NCBI GenBank assembly: GCA_027489895.1
Contig: JAIXZD010000458.1
Coordinates: forward strand, 1 to 49,957
DNA from: Planctomycetaceae bacterium
GTDB taxonomy: Bacteria; Planctomycetota; Planctomycetia; Planctomycetales; Planctomycetaceae
DNA length: 49,957 nucleotides
Direction of reading: 5' to 3'
Shown here: positions 29,790 through 39,499 of the stretch, piece after piece
How the letters are laid out: each line of letters starts with the position of its first letter
Numbering within the stretch: position 1 is the first letter of the stretch
The notes under the pieces: generated by a model
What the model saw: the letters and a program-made list of their open reading frames with translations, nothing else
Databases searched by the model: none
Told to the model about the DNA's origin: nothing
Program-made: the position numbers and the translations under genes

Positions 29790-32700
29790 GTGTTGAACGC
29801 GATTATTCATGCCGCCCTGACGCATCGCTGGATCACGCTGGCCATCGCGCTGGCGGTTCTGGGCATCGGGGGCTGGTCGCTCGTCACGCTGCCGATTGAC
29901 GTCTTCCCCGACCTCAACCGACCCCGCGTCACCGTCATCACCGAAGCGCATGGCCTCGCCCCGGAAGAGGTCGAAGCGCAGGTCACCTTCCCCATTGAAG
30001 CGGCCCTCAACGGGTCGCCCGGGGTCCTGGCGGTCCGCAGCTCCAGCGCCATGGGCGTCTCGATCGTCCATGCCGAGTTCGACTGGTCGACCAATCTGTA
30101 CGTCGACCGCCAGATCGTCGCCGAGAAACTCGGGTCGCTTTCGGGAACGCTGCCCGAGGGAATGACGCCGATGCTGGCGCCGATCTCCTCCGTCATCGGC
30201 CAGATCCTGATCGTGGGCCTCTGGAGCGAATCCGGCGAAACCTCGGCCGCCGAACTGCGCACCCTGACCGACTGGGTGATCCGTCCCCGCGTACTCTCCG
30301 TCCCCGGCGTGACGGCCGCCCTCGCAATGGGTGGGGACCGCAAGCAATACCAGGTGCTGGTCAATCCCGAGGCCCTCTCCAATCTGGACGTCACGCTGAC
30401 CGATGTGGAACGGGCCCTCTCCGCTGGCAATGCCAATGCCACCGGCGGCTACCTGATCCAGGAGGGCCGGGAATTCCTCGTCCGTTCATTGGGTCGAGTT
30501 CAATCGCGGGCCGACCTCGAACAGATTGTCGTCCGCCCCGACAGCAGCCGGTCTGTGATCTTAAGCCAAGTGGCCCGCGTGGTCGAAGGCGCCCAGGTCA
30601 AACGCGGCGACGCCTCGATCAACGGGCATTCGGGTGTCGTGTTGATCGTCTCCAAGCAACCAGGGGCCGATACCCGCGGCGTGACCGACCAGGTCGAAGC
30701 CTCCCTCGCGGAGATTCGCCAATCGCTCCCCAAAGACGTCCGGCTCGACGCCACGCTCTACCAGCAGAAGACGTTCATCGACCTCAGCATCCGCAACGTG
30801 ATCGAGGCGATTCGCGATGGCGGAATTCTCGTGGTCATCATTCTGCTGCTGTTCCTGCACAACCTGCGGACCACGTTCATCACCCTGACGGCGATTCCCC
30901 TCTCGATCGTCACCACGGGGCTGGTGTTCCACTGGACAGGAATGTCGATCAACACGATGACCCTGGGTGGCCTCGCCGTCGCCATCGGCGAACTGGTCGA
31001 TGACGCGATCGTCGATATCGAGAACATCTTCCGGCGGCTCCGCGAGAACGCGCAACTGGCCCAGCCGCGGCCCGTCTTGCGCGTCATCTATGAAGCGAGT
31101 TGTGAGGTTCGCAACTCAGTCGTCTTCAGCACACTGCTCGTAATCCTCGTCTTTCTGCCGCTGTTCGCCCTCGATGGGATCGAAGGGCGGCTGTTCACCC
31201 CGCTTGCCATCGCCTACATCGTCTCGATCATGGCGTCGCTGCTGGTCTCGCTGACGGTCACCCCCGGCCTCGCTTACTGGCTCCTGCCGACGAAGAAGTT
31301 CCTGGACCATGCTCACGACGGCCTCGTCGTCCGGGTGTTGAAAGCGATCGCCAGCCGCGCGATCCGCTTCAGCCTCCGCTTTCCCCGCTTCGTGCTGATC
31401 GTGACGGCGCTCGCCGTCATCGCCAGCGGGCTGCTCGTCGCGCGGATGGGACGGGACTTCCTCCCCCCATTCAACGAAGGGACGGTGCAGGTCAATCTGT
31501 TCGTGCCGCCTGGTTCCTCGCTACCGCTTTCGAACGAACTCGCCGGACGGGTCGAACGGAGCATCATGGCGATCCCGGGCGTCAAGTCGCTCGTCCGCCG
31601 GACAGGCCGCGCCGAACTCGACGAGCATGCCGAAAGCGTGTCGACCTCCGAGCTGATCGTCTCGCTCGATCGTGATTCCCATCGCTCGCGGGAAGAAATC
31701 CTCACCGACATTCGGGCCGCGGCCCTCGCCGTTCCGGGTGTCAGCGTCAGCGCCGAACAGCCGCTACAGCATGCGATTTCTCACATGTTGACGGGGGTCA
31801 AATCGGCTGTCGGGATGAAACTGTTCGGAGACGATCTGCCCACGCTGCGCCGCTTCGCTGAAGAGATGCGGGCCGCGATCGCCACCGTCCCCGGCGTGAC
31901 CGACCTGCTGGTGGAACCACAGGTCGAGGTCGAGCAGGTCCAGTTCCGCGTCCGCCGCGACCGACTGCGCGACACGGGCCTGTCGGTCCAGGAAGTCAAT
32001 GAACTGATTGAAACGGCGATCAATGGCCGCGAGGTCTCGACGATCTTCGAGGGCCAGCGGCGGTTCGATCTCGTCGTGCGGCTGGACGACGAATACCGCA
32101 ACGATCTCGCCCGCCTCGAACGCCTGGCGGTGCTGCTGCCCGACGGTGGCCGCGTCCCGCTCTCTTCGGTGGCCGACATGACCCGCGCCACAGGCCCCAA
32201 CGGCATTCAGCGCGAGAACGTCCGGCGTCGCATTCTGCTGCAATGCAACGCCAGCGGCCGCGATGTGGGCGGCGTGGTCGACGACATCCGCGCCCGGCTC
32301 GCCCCCGTCCTCGCCGAACTTCCGGTGGGGTACTACGTCGAGTTCGGCGGCCAGTTCGACAGCCAGGCCCGCGCCACCCGCACGATTGGCTGGCTCAGTC
32401 TCGGTTCGCTCCTCGCCATGTTCCTGCTGCTGTTCACGCTGTTTGGCAGCGTCTCCTGTGCGCTGCAGGTGCTCGCCGCGCTGCCCATGGCCGCGATTGG
32501 GGCGGTACTCGCCCTGCAGCTCACGAACCAGTCGCTCACCGTCGCCAGCCTCGTCGGGTTCATCTCGCTGGGGGGGATCGCCTCCCGCAACGGGATTCTG
32601 CTGGTGACGCACTATCTCCACCTCGTGCGGCAGGAAGGCGAGGTCTTCTCGCGCGAGATGATCGAACGGGCCGGTCTGGAACGGATGTCGCCCATGCTGA

Positions 32701-32909
32701 TGACCGCCCTCACCGCAGGGATCGCCCTCATTCCGCTGGTCCTCGCCGCGGGAGAACCCGGCCGCGAGATCCTGCACCCCGTCGCGACCGTGATCGTAGG
32801 GGGGCTCGTCAGCTCGACGCTGCTCGACTTCTTCGTGCACCCGGCCCTGTTCTGGCTGTTCGGCCGGGTCATCTGCGAACAGACGCCCAACAGCGACGAA
32901 GCACTGTAG
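29790..32909 (+). CDS. Heavy-metal RND efflux permease (CusA/CzcA family)
   Basis: 1039 residues, full length, starting with GTG at 29790. Inner-membrane proton-driven pump with 12 expected helices: helix 1 ITLAIALAVLGIGGWSLVTLP, then periplasmic porter loops, and helices such as ILVVIILLLFLHNLRTTFI. The heavy-metal RND signature in helix 4 is present as GELVDDAIVDIENIFRRL, with the acidic proton-relay residues. The second half repeats the layout (LAMFLLLFTLFGSV, LVGFISLGGIASRNGIL). Metal specificity (copper/silver versus zinc/cobalt/cadmium) cannot be decided here. It works with the adaptor upstream. Confidence 0.95.
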   Translation: MLNAIIHAALTHRWITLAIALAVLGIGGWSLVTLPIDVFPDLNRPRVTVITEAHGLAPEEVEAQVTFPIEAALNGSPGVLAVRSSSAMGVSIVHAEFDWSTNLYVDRQIVAEKLGSLSGTLPEGMTPMLAPISSVIGQILIVGLWSESGETSAAELRTLTDWVIRPRVLSVPGVTAALAMGGDRKQYQVLVNPEALSNLDVTLTDVERALSAGNANATGGYLIQEGREFLVRSLGRVQSRADLEQIVVRPDSSRSVILSQVARVVEGAQVKRGDASINGHSGVVLIVSKQPGADTRGVTDQVEASLAEIRQSLPKDVRLDATLYQQKTFIDLSIRNVIEAIRDGGILVVIILLLFLHNLRTTFITLTAIPLSIVTTGLVFHWTGMSINTMTLGGLAVAIGELVDDAIVDIENIFRRLRENAQLAQPRPVLRVIYEASCEVRNSVVFSTLLVILVFLPLFALDGIEGRLFTPLAIAYIVSIMASLLVSLTVTPGLAYWLLPTKKFLDHAHDGLVVRVLKAIASRAIRFSLRFPRFVLIVTALAVIASGLLVARMGRDFLPPFNEGTVQVNLFVPPGSSLPLSNELAGRVERSIMAIPGVKSLVRRTGRAELDEHAESVSTSELIVSLDRDSHRSREEILTDIRAAALAVPGVSVSAEQPLQHAISHMLTGVKSAVGMKLFGDDLPTLRRFAEEMRAAIATVPGVTDLLVEPQVEVEQVQFRVRRDRLRDTGLSVQEVNELIETAINGREVSTIFEGQRRFDLVVRLDDEYRNDLARLERLAVLLPDGGRVPLSSVADMTRATGPNGIQRENVRRRILLQCNASGRDVGGVVDDIRARLAPVLAELPVGYYVEFGGQFDSQARATRTIGWLSLGSLLAMFLLLFTLFGSVSCALQVLAALPMAAIGAVLALQLTNQSLTVASLVGFISLGGIASRNGILLVTHYLHLVRQEGEVFSREMIERAGLERMSPMLMTALTAGIALIPLVLAAGEPGREILHPVATVIVGGLVSSTLLDFFVHPALFWLFGRVICEQTPNSDEAL

Positions 32910-32967
32910 TCGTCAACGCCCTGTCGATGTCGTCTGTCGGAACGAATCCTCGACACCTGGTAATCCA

Positions 32968-32986
32968 GGCGAGCCGACCCTGGCAG
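32968..32986. repeat. Partial family A repeat after the efflux pump gene
   Basis: Only the left half of the family A element is kept (GGCGAGCCGACCCTGGCAG), so the hairpin is broken. It lies in the 188-nt gap before the DUF1598-like gene. A fragment of the right half is also seen at about 34726-34735. Confidence 0.6.
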
Positions 32987-33097
32987 TCTCTGGGAAGAAA
33001 CCCCGTAGACGCCGCGCCGGCCCCACGGGACAATGATGGCTCACCTCCACGTCTCCAGTCCGCCGGACATCCCGGGGTCCCCGTCAGGGTCACCATC

Positions 33098-34693
33098 ATG
33101 CCACTCCGTCACCCGCGCGTTGCCCTGTTCCTGTTCGCTCTGGTCCTCACCTGCTGGCCCGCACTGGGCCTCGCCCAGGTCGTGGGTGGTGGTGGCGGCG
33201 GGGGTGGAACAGGAGGTGGCGGCGGGGGTGGAACAGGAGGTGGCGGTCAGACCGGCGGCGGGACAGGCCAATCGGGCGGGACAGGCGTCGCGGGCGTCTA
33301 CGTCGATGTCGAAGGACTGCTGCAGACCGCAGTGCGCCCCGTTCCGCCACGATCTGTCGCCACACGCCCCAACGCGGCGTCTCGAAAACCCGCGCCTCAA
33401 CCGAAAGCGCCAGGCGGTACCGCCCGACTCCCCTCGGGGAAGAACGGCCAGGCCGCGCCGCTCCCCTCAACGGACATCCCACCCGGGGCCGTCCCCGCCA
33501 CCCCCGACCGGGATGTCCAGGCACCCAGCCCGCAGCGCGTCGTTTCCCTCGCCCGGATCGAAGCGCTGCTCCGCCCCTTCGTCGACGGTCAAACCCCCGT
33601 CACGCCCGATCTCGATACCCTCGCCGGCCTCACCCGCATCGACGCCCTCGTCGCGCTGCCCGAACAGCACGACATTCTCCTCATCGGTCCCGCCGAAGGC
33701 ATGGCCATCGATCCGTGGGGCAGGGCGGTGGGGACGACCACTGGCCTCCCTGCGCTGCGCCTGGAAGACCTGCTCGTTCTGCTCCGCGTCTCCCGCGAAC
33801 GGACGTTCGGCTGCAGTATCGACCCGCAGCCCGAACGGCTCGCCGAGCTGACCCGCTTCCTCTCCACGAACAACGGCCCCTCAACCGCCGCCGCCGTGAA
33901 GTCCCGGTTCGACCGGCTCGACGACATCCTCGGCCCGCAGCAGGTTCGCTTTCTTGGCCTGCCCCCCGAATCGCGAGCCGCCCTCGTCTGCCTGGAGGCC
34001 GACTATCTCATGAAGCGGGTCGGGCTGGGCCTCGAACCGGTCCGCGTCAAAGGGTTTAGAAGTCACCTGGCGCTATTGGCGCCGGGCGGCAACACGATGC
34101 AGCGGTGGTGGTTCGCTCCCCTCTACGAACCGTTCGCCACGACCGAAGACCGCCAGGCCTGGAGCTTCGCCGGGCCGCGAGTTCAGTTGCTTTCGGAACA
34201 GGAACTGGTCGATGCCACCGGCAGGCGATCGTCGGCCGCTGGCTCGGCTCCGGTCACCACCACGAAGTATGCCAAACAGTTCAACGGTCATTTCGACGAA
34301 CTCGCCCGCGCCATCCCCAGCTTTGGCGAGCTGCGGGGCCTGTTCGACTTGATGCTCGCCGTTGCCGTGATCGACCGGGAAGACTGGCGCGGAACCTGCC
34401 AACTACCGCTCGCGCTTCTCAACGACCCGAGGCAACTGACGGTGGCCGAGCGACCCGTCCCGAGGCAGGTCCCCAGCCTCGTCAACTACAAGCAGGCGGG
34501 CGGACTCGTCATCGGCCTGGTCGGTGGTGGCGTCACCTGTGCGCCCCAGGCGGTCCTCGCCAGTCCCACGACCGATCCCGAGACCGGCGCCCCCGTCGAT
34601 CTCACGCCGCGAAAGACCGCCCTCGAAGCGCTCCGCCCGCGCCTCACCCCGCCCGCCGATCCCACCCACTGGTGGTGGGACCTCGCCCCGTAA
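33098..34693 (+). CDS. Secreted DUF1598-like planctomycete protein with Gly-rich repeat
   Basis: 531 residues from the ATG at 33098. Signal peptide about 1-26 (HPRVALFLFALVLTCWPALGLA-QV). A Gly/Thr-rich stretch (28-65) is encoded by two perfect 24-bp units at 33191-33214 and 33215-33238 plus a partial third. A Pro/Ala linker follows. The conserved part (about 160-510) includes GPAEGMAIDPWGRAVGTTTG, TFGCSIDPQPERLAEL, LGPQQVRFLGLPPESRAAL and AADYLMKR-type stretches, which I associate with DUF1598 of planctomycetes. Function unknown. Assignment to that family is from memory and moderate. Confidence 0.8.
   Translation: MPLRHPRVALFLFALVLTCWPALGLAQVVGGGGGGGGTGGGGGGGTGGGGQTGGGTGQSGGTGVAGVYVDVEGLLQTAVRPVPPRSVATRPNAASRKPAPQPKAPGGTARLPSGKNGQAAPLPSTDIPPGAVPATPDRDVQAPSPQRVVSLARIEALLRPFVDGQTPVTPDLDTLAGLTRIDALVALPEQHDILLIGPAEGMAIDPWGRAVGTTTGLPALRLEDLLVLLRVSRERTFGCSIDPQPERLAELTRFLSTNNGPSTAAAVKSRFDRLDDILGPQQVRFLGLPPESRAALVCLEADYLMKRVGLGLEPVRVKGFRSHLALLAPGGNTMQRWWFAPLYEPFATTEDRQAWSFAGPRVQLLSEQELVDATGRRSSAAGSAPVTTTKYAKQFNGHFDELARAIPSFGELRGLFDLMLAVAVIDREDWRGTCQLPLALLNDPRQLTVAERPVPRQVPSLVNYKQAGGLVIGLVGGGVTCAPQAVLASPTTDPETGAPVDLTPRKTALEALRPRLTPPADPTHWWWDLAP
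33191..33246 (+). repeat. 24-bp tandem repeat coding Gly-rich linker
   Basis: Two identical 24-nt units (starting GGTGGCGGCGGGGGTGGAAC) and 8 nt of a third lie inside the DUF1598-like gene. The unit is in frame (8 residues), so copy-number change would alter linker length without frameshift. Confidence 0.9.
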
Positions 34694-34806
34694 ACCAAGC
34701 GAACGGATGGTGGGCACATCGCCCCGTCGGCTCGCCTGAGTTGAGGCGGCGACGTACGATAGGACCCGCGCCTGTGTTCCGTTCGTACGCACTGCGAGAC
34801 CACTCG

Positions 34807-35568
34807 ATGAGTCCTTTCCAAATGCCGTCTTTCACCCGCATCCTGATCTGCCTGGGGCTGCTGGTGTGGGGCGGAAGCGCACTGGCCGACAATCCGCTGA
34901 AAAAGCTCACCGGTCAGAGCGACTCGCTGCCGCGTCTGCCCGACGACCAGATCGAAGGCACGGTCTGGGAGTACTACGGCACGCTCAAACCGACGAAGTC
35001 GTCGGCCGCCAAGCCAGCCGCCTCGAACAAGGCCGCCGCCAAAGAGGCACCGGCCAAAGAGGCGGCCTCGAAGGACCTTCCGAAATTCCTGCCAAAAGAC
35101 GCGCTCAAGAAGGGTGGCCTCGAGGGGAAGGAACCGGGCAAATCAGCACCCGAGGCGTCGTCCGACGAAGACGGCCCGCTCCCTCGGGCGGAAGTCGATG
35201 CGAACGAGGAAACGCCCCTGCTCGAAGGTCAGTTCCGCACCGAAGGCAAGGCGATCTTCGACATCAGCACCCGCTTTCGCCTGCCCGACCGCAAGAAGGT
35301 CGAAGAAGTCGTCGAGGCCGCCAAGAAGGGAAAGCTCAAGGACCTCAAGCTTCCCTCCGCCCCGCAGCAGAAGCGGATTGGCGAGTATCGCGAGATCCAG
35401 GGCAACAAGCTGCGTCTCGACTTCAACGACAAGGAAGGCCTGCACGGGCTGATGATCATCTGGCGTAAAAAGAACACCGAAGATGTCTGGATCGGGACGT
35501 TCGCCGAAAAGCAGGGGACCAAGACGATTCGGCAGTGGAACGTTGAACTGCGCCCCATCGAAGACTAA
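34807..35568 (+). CDS. Secreted protein of unknown function with Lys/Ala-rich linker
   Basis: 253 residues from the ATG at 34807. Signal peptide 1-27 (TRILICLGLLVWGGSALA-DN). Residues about 45-58 (IEGTVWEYYGTLKP) and the C-terminal half (FRTEGKAIFDIS, KRIGEYREIQGNKLRLDFND, GTFAEKQGTKTIRQWNVELRP) look like a small beta fold split by a Lys/Ala/Glu low-complexity segment (about 60-125). No family is recognised. It follows the DUF1598-like gene on the same strand with a 113-bp gap. Confidence 0.8.
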   Translation: MSPFQMPSFTRILICLGLLVWGGSALADNPLKKLTGQSDSLPRLPDDQIEGTVWEYYGTLKPTKSSAAKPAASNKAAAKEAPAKEAASKDLPKFLPKDALKKGGLEGKEPGKSAPEASSDEDGPLPRAEVDANEETPLLEGQFRTEGKAIFDISTRFRLPDRKKVEEVVEAAKKGKLKDLKLPSAPQQKRIGEYREIQGNKLRLDFNDKEGLHGLMIIWRKKNTEDVWIGTFAEKQGTKTIRQWNVELRPIED

Positions 35569-35665
35569 TGCCCGGTGGGACCAGCCTGGTTGGTTTGGCC
35601 CAGTTGGCCTGGCCCAGTTGGGCCATGAACTTTTGATTCCCTTCTTCTGATTTGGCACCGCCCGG

Positions 35666-36742
35666 ATGTTCACCACGCCCGCCTACCCGGCCGACACTCC
35701 CCAGGAAACCCGCGTCGCCGTCGAACCGCTCAAAGAGCTGCTCGTCAAAATGTACGTGAAGATGGGAATGTTCAAAGCCGAGGCCGAGATCGCTGCCAGT
35801 CGGCAGGTCGAATCCGACCTGCGGGGGATTCCCTCGCACGGGGTTCGCGCCACGCCTCGCTACCTCAAGGCGATGGAGACGGGGGACATCGACCCGCGCG
35901 GCCAGACAACCACCGTCGTCGACACGCCCGCGATCGCGGTGCTCGATGGCGGCCGGAACATCGGCCATGTCGTCGCGACGAAAGCGATGAAACTCGCGAT
36001 TTCCAAAGCGAAAGAGGTGGGAACGGGAACGGTCGCTGTCAAAAACAGCCTGCACTATGGTGCCTCGGGCGTCTACGCGCTGATGGCCGCCGCGCAGGGG
36101 ATGATCGGCTACACCACGACCAGCACGGGCGGAGCGACCGTCGCGGCCTACGGCAGTGCCCGCCCCGGCACGGCCAACAACGCGTTTGCCTGGGCCGCAC
36201 CGACCCGAACAGGAAAACCGTTCTGCCTCGACATGGCCTGTGCTCAGTCCTCCTGGGGTAAGGTCGATTCCTGGAAGCTGTACGGCCAGCCCATGCCGGG
36301 CGACTGGGCTCTCGATGCCGAAGGCCGCCCCACCACCGACCCGCACGCCGCCAAGATTCTGCTCCCCGCCGCTGGTGCCCGCGGCTCGGCCCTCGCCCTC
36401 GTTTCGGCGATTCTCGCCGGGCCGCTTGTCGGCGGAAAAATGCCGCTCCACAAAACCCGTCATCCCGACCACGAAGACAGCGAACACTTCTTCTATGTGA
36501 TCGATGTCGCCCGGTTTGGCTTTGAAGAGCGGTTCTACGCCGAACTCGACAGCGCCCTCGAAGAGATCCGCAATCTGCCGCCGGCCGAGGGGTTCCAGCG
36601 CACCACGATCGCCGGCGACCTCGAAACGGAACGGACCGCCCGCAACCTCGCGGAAGGTGTCCCGCTCCACGCCAGCGACCTCGCCGCCCTGGCGACCTGT
36701 GCCGCCAAGTGGAAGCTTCCCGTCCCCTGGGCCGCCTCCTGA
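35666..36742 (+). CDS. Malate/L-lactate/ureidoglycolate dehydrogenase family (Ldh2)
   Basis: 358 residues, usual size for this NAD(P)-dependent family, which reduces 2-oxoacids and has its own fold. Seen: ESDLRGIPSHGVRATPRYLKAMETG with conserved His58, VAVKNSLHYGASGVYALMAA with His130, RPGTANNAFAWAAPTRTGKPFCLDMACAQSSWGKV, and a domain end NLPPAEGFQRTTIAGDLE. Typical members are annotated by many substrates (malate, sulfolactate, ureidoglycolate), so the substrate cannot be given. Sixteen bases separate it from the ATPase gene downstream, so they may be co-transcribed. Confidence 0.92.
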   Translation: MFTTPAYPADTPQETRVAVEPLKELLVKMYVKMGMFKAEAEIAASRQVESDLRGIPSHGVRATPRYLKAMETGDIDPRGQTTTVVDTPAIAVLDGGRNIGHVVATKAMKLAISKAKEVGTGTVAVKNSLHYGASGVYALMAAAQGMIGYTTTSTGGATVAAYGSARPGTANNAFAWAAPTRTGKPFCLDMACAQSSWGKVDSWKLYGQPMPGDWALDAEGRPTTDPHAAKILLPAAGARGSALALVSAILAGPLVGGKMPLHKTRHPDHEDSEHFFYVIDVARFGFEERFYAELDSALEEIRNLPPAEGFQRTTIAGDLETERTARNLAEGVPLHASDLAALATCAAKWKLPVPWAAS

Positions 36743-36757
36743 CCGGGTTCCGCTTCG

Positions 36758-39499
36758 ATGCAACTTGTCTCGCTCAGCCTCCGCAACTGGCGCAACATCG
36801 CCCGCCTGACGCTCTCCGACCTCGACCACCCGCTTGTCGTCCTGACCGGGCCCAACCGCGTCGGAAAATCGAGTCTCTACGCCGCGATTCGCGCCGCCCT
36901 GTTCGAAGATCCCGCCTCGTCCAGTAAAGAGGTTCGCGCCCACACCCCCTGGCTGGAATCCGGAATCCCCGAAGTCCTCCTCGAATTCCGACACGCCGGT
37001 GAGCAGTACCGCGTCGAAAAAAAGTTTTCGAAAGGCAAAGAGGGCGGTGCCAAGCTCGAGCGGCGCGCCGCCGCCAGTTGGACACGAGTCGCTGATGGCA
37101 AACAGGTGCTGGTCGAACTGCCCCGCCTGCTGGGCATCGGCAAGGTCGACGACAGTCTGATCGACCTGCTCTGGGTGGACCAGGGGCTTACGTCCCTACC
37201 GACCAAACTCGGTGCGGGGCTGCGGCAGCAGTTCGAAACCGTGCTCGGGTCGCTGCTCACCGACCGGGATCATCGCGTGCTCGAAGCAGCCCGGACCCGC
37301 GTCGAAGACTGGTTCACTTCGCGGGGCGAGCCTAAGGTCAAAACCGAACTCGCCACCCTGCGTTCCTCACTGGAAGAAGTGGAAGCCCGCTGCGCCGAAC
37401 TCGAGCGTCGGCGAACCCAGTCCGAAGCCGCTCGCAGACGGTATCGCGACGTGGAGGCGGGCATTGCCGAACTGCATCGCGGCATCGCCCTGGATACTCG
37501 CGAACTCGACGCGCTCAAAGTGAAACGCCGGGCCACGCAGGAAAAACGTCTGCTCCACGAACAGACGCAAACCGCCCTTGCCGCCGCCCGTGCCCGCGAA
37601 GAGGCCGCCCGCGACCGCCTCGCCCGCCGAACCGCCGAAGCCCAACGCCGGGACGACATCGAAGCCCGGCTGCGCACTTCAGACGACGAGTTGGCCACGT
37701 TGCAGACCACCTGCCAGCAGCAGGCCGCCGCAATCGAAACCCGCCGCGCCGTCGCCCTGACACTCTCCAGCGAGGTCGCGACCCGCCGCCACGAACTGGT
37801 CACCGCCCGCGATCGACTCCAGCGCGAAAGCCTCAGTCGCCAGCGCGACGAGCTTGTGGCCCGACTGGAAGCCCGCCGCGAAATCCAGGACGACCTCGAG
37901 CGACTCCGCACCGAACGCGATGCCCTCGTCGCCCCCACCGACGCCGAACTCAAACAGCTCAACGGTCTCCGGCAGGAGCTGACCACCCTGTCGGCCCGGC
38001 TCGCCGCCACCTCGGCCCGATTCTCATTCCGCGCCACCACGGCGATTCGTCCCGAACTGACGGTCGACTCCGACCCCATCCAGTCGCGCAACCTCGCGCC
38101 GGGTGACGAATGGACGGCGGCCGTCGGCACCTCGGCCGAGTTGATCCTGCCTGGTGTTGGTTCCGTCCGCTTCGAACAGGTCGATCCCCTTGTGCAGGCC
38201 GACCTGAAGCGCCGTCAGTCCGAACTGACCGACAGTCTCCGCACGCTGCTCGCCCCGTTCGGCGTCGCGGCGGATGCCCTCGATCTCTGGGACCTTTTGG
38301 CGCTGCGCCGCGAACGATTCCTGGGCCTGTCCGCTCAGATCGATTCGCTGACCAAGTCGCTTGCGCCCAAAAAGAAGACGGGCGGGACTGACGAGGCGGC
38401 CGATCTGGCCCGCCTGAACGCCGATCTCGCGGCGCTCTCCATTCCGTCGCAACCCGCCGACTCGACCGACCCGGCCCAGGCCGACCCATCCGAATCGGCA
38501 TCCGATGCGGTCCACTCTGCCGAAGGTCGCCTGCTCGATGCCGAGCAACGCCTCGAAGCGGCGCGGGAGGCGATCACCGCGGCGCAACAGCTTGCCGAAT
38601 CGGCCCAATCCTCGCGGCAGCGTCTTGAGCTGTCGCTGGCCACCGATCGGGCCACGCTCACGGCGCGGACTGAAGAACTGGAACGATTGGGCGACCTGGC
38701 CGCGATCGAGGCCGAGCTGACCGCTGCAGGAGAAGAGGTGCAGGAGTCTCAGCTCCGCGAACTCGCCACCCGGCTAGCCCCCGAGGAAGAGCGGCTCGAC
38801 GACGACATTCGCGACCTCGAAGTCGCCATCACACGGCAGTCGGAACGGCTCCGCCGCGATGAAGCCGAGATCGCGCGGCTGTTCGGCGAGTTCCGGGCCG
38901 ACCTGGGCCTGCACGACGAATTGACCGCCGAAGACGCCCGGAAAGAGCAGCTCAAAGCGCGACTGGAGGCCTGCGAACTGGAAGGGCGAGGCCGCAAGCG
39001 ACTGTTCGAACTGCTGGAATCGACGCGTCAGACCCAGATCGGCGAAGTGACCCGCGTGCTCTCCGATCGGACGCTGGCCTGGGCCAAGCACCTGGGGCTG
39101 GACGAACTGCGTGGCCTCGAATTCGACACTGGCTACCTCCCCTCGGGTCTGCATCGCCGAGACCTGTCCAGCGTGCAGCCTCTGTCGAGTGAGTCGTTTG
39201 GAACGCACGAGCAACTGGCGCTGCTGGTCCGGTTGGCGGCGGGAATGGCGTTGGCGCGGGACGAACGCCAACTTGCCGTGCTCGACGACCCGCTGACTCA
39301 CGCCGACGTGGTGAAGCACCAGCGCATGCTCGACATCTTCTGCCAGATCACGCGCCCGACAGCAGCCGATTCCAGCGGCGCCGGCGGGCTGCAACTGCTC
39401 GTGCTCAGTTGCCATCCGGAACGATTTCGTCGGCTGCCCGCGCACGTCCCGGTGGTCGACCTCGTCGCCGAACTCGACCGGTCCCGCACCGAGGCATAA
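36758..39499 (+). CDS. SMC/RecF/YhaN-like coiled-coil ATPase
   Basis: 913 residues. N-terminal ATPase half: LSLRNWRNIARLTLSDLDHPLVVLTGPNRVGKSSL with Walker A at 31-39. Two long Arg/Glu/Ala coiled-coil arms (about 190-410 and 610-800) flank a middle segment with Ala/Pro/Asp-rich sequence. No CxxC zinc hook was seen. The C-terminal half has a signature-like SFGTHEQLALLVRLAAGMALA and Walker B with D-loop LAVLDDPLTHAD. The double Asp and the signature resemble YhaN rather than Rad50/SbcC. Such proteins work on DNA ends, usually with a nuclease (SbcD, YhaO); none is adjacent. Confidence 0.85.
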   Translation: MQLVSLSLRNWRNIARLTLSDLDHPLVVLTGPNRVGKSSLYAAIRAALFEDPASSSKEVRAHTPWLESGIPEVLLEFRHAGEQYRVEKKFSKGKEGGAKLERRAAASWTRVADGKQVLVELPRLLGIGKVDDSLIDLLWVDQGLTSLPTKLGAGLRQQFETVLGSLLTDRDHRVLEAARTRVEDWFTSRGEPKVKTELATLRSSLEEVEARCAELERRRTQSEAARRRYRDVEAGIAELHRGIALDTRELDALKVKRRATQEKRLLHEQTQTALAAARAREEAARDRLARRTAEAQRRDDIEARLRTSDDELATLQTTCQQQAAAIETRRAVALTLSSEVATRRHELVTARDRLQRESLSRQRDELVARLEARREIQDDLERLRTERDALVAPTDAELKQLNGLRQELTTLSARLAATSARFSFRATTAIRPELTVDSDPIQSRNLAPGDEWTAAVGTSAELILPGVGSVRFEQVDPLVQADLKRRQSELTDSLRTLLAPFGVAADALDLWDLLALRRERFLGLSAQIDSLTKSLAPKKKTGGTDEAADLARLNADLAALSIPSQPADSTDPAQADPSESASDAVHSAEGRLLDAEQRLEAAREAITAAQQLAESAQSSRQRLELSLATDRATLTARTEELERLGDLAAIEAELTAAGEEVQESQLRELATRLAPEEERLDDDIRDLEVAITRQSERLRRDEAEIARLFGEFRADLGLHDELTAEDARKEQLKARLEACELEGRGRKRLFELLESTRQTQIGEVTRVLSDRTLAWAKHLGLDELRGLEFDTGYLPSGLHRRDLSSVQPLSSESFGTHEQLALLVRLAAGMALARDERQLAVLDDPLTHADVVKHQRMLDIFCQITRPTAADSSGAGGLQLLVLSCHPERFRRLPAHVPVVDLVAELDRSRTEA

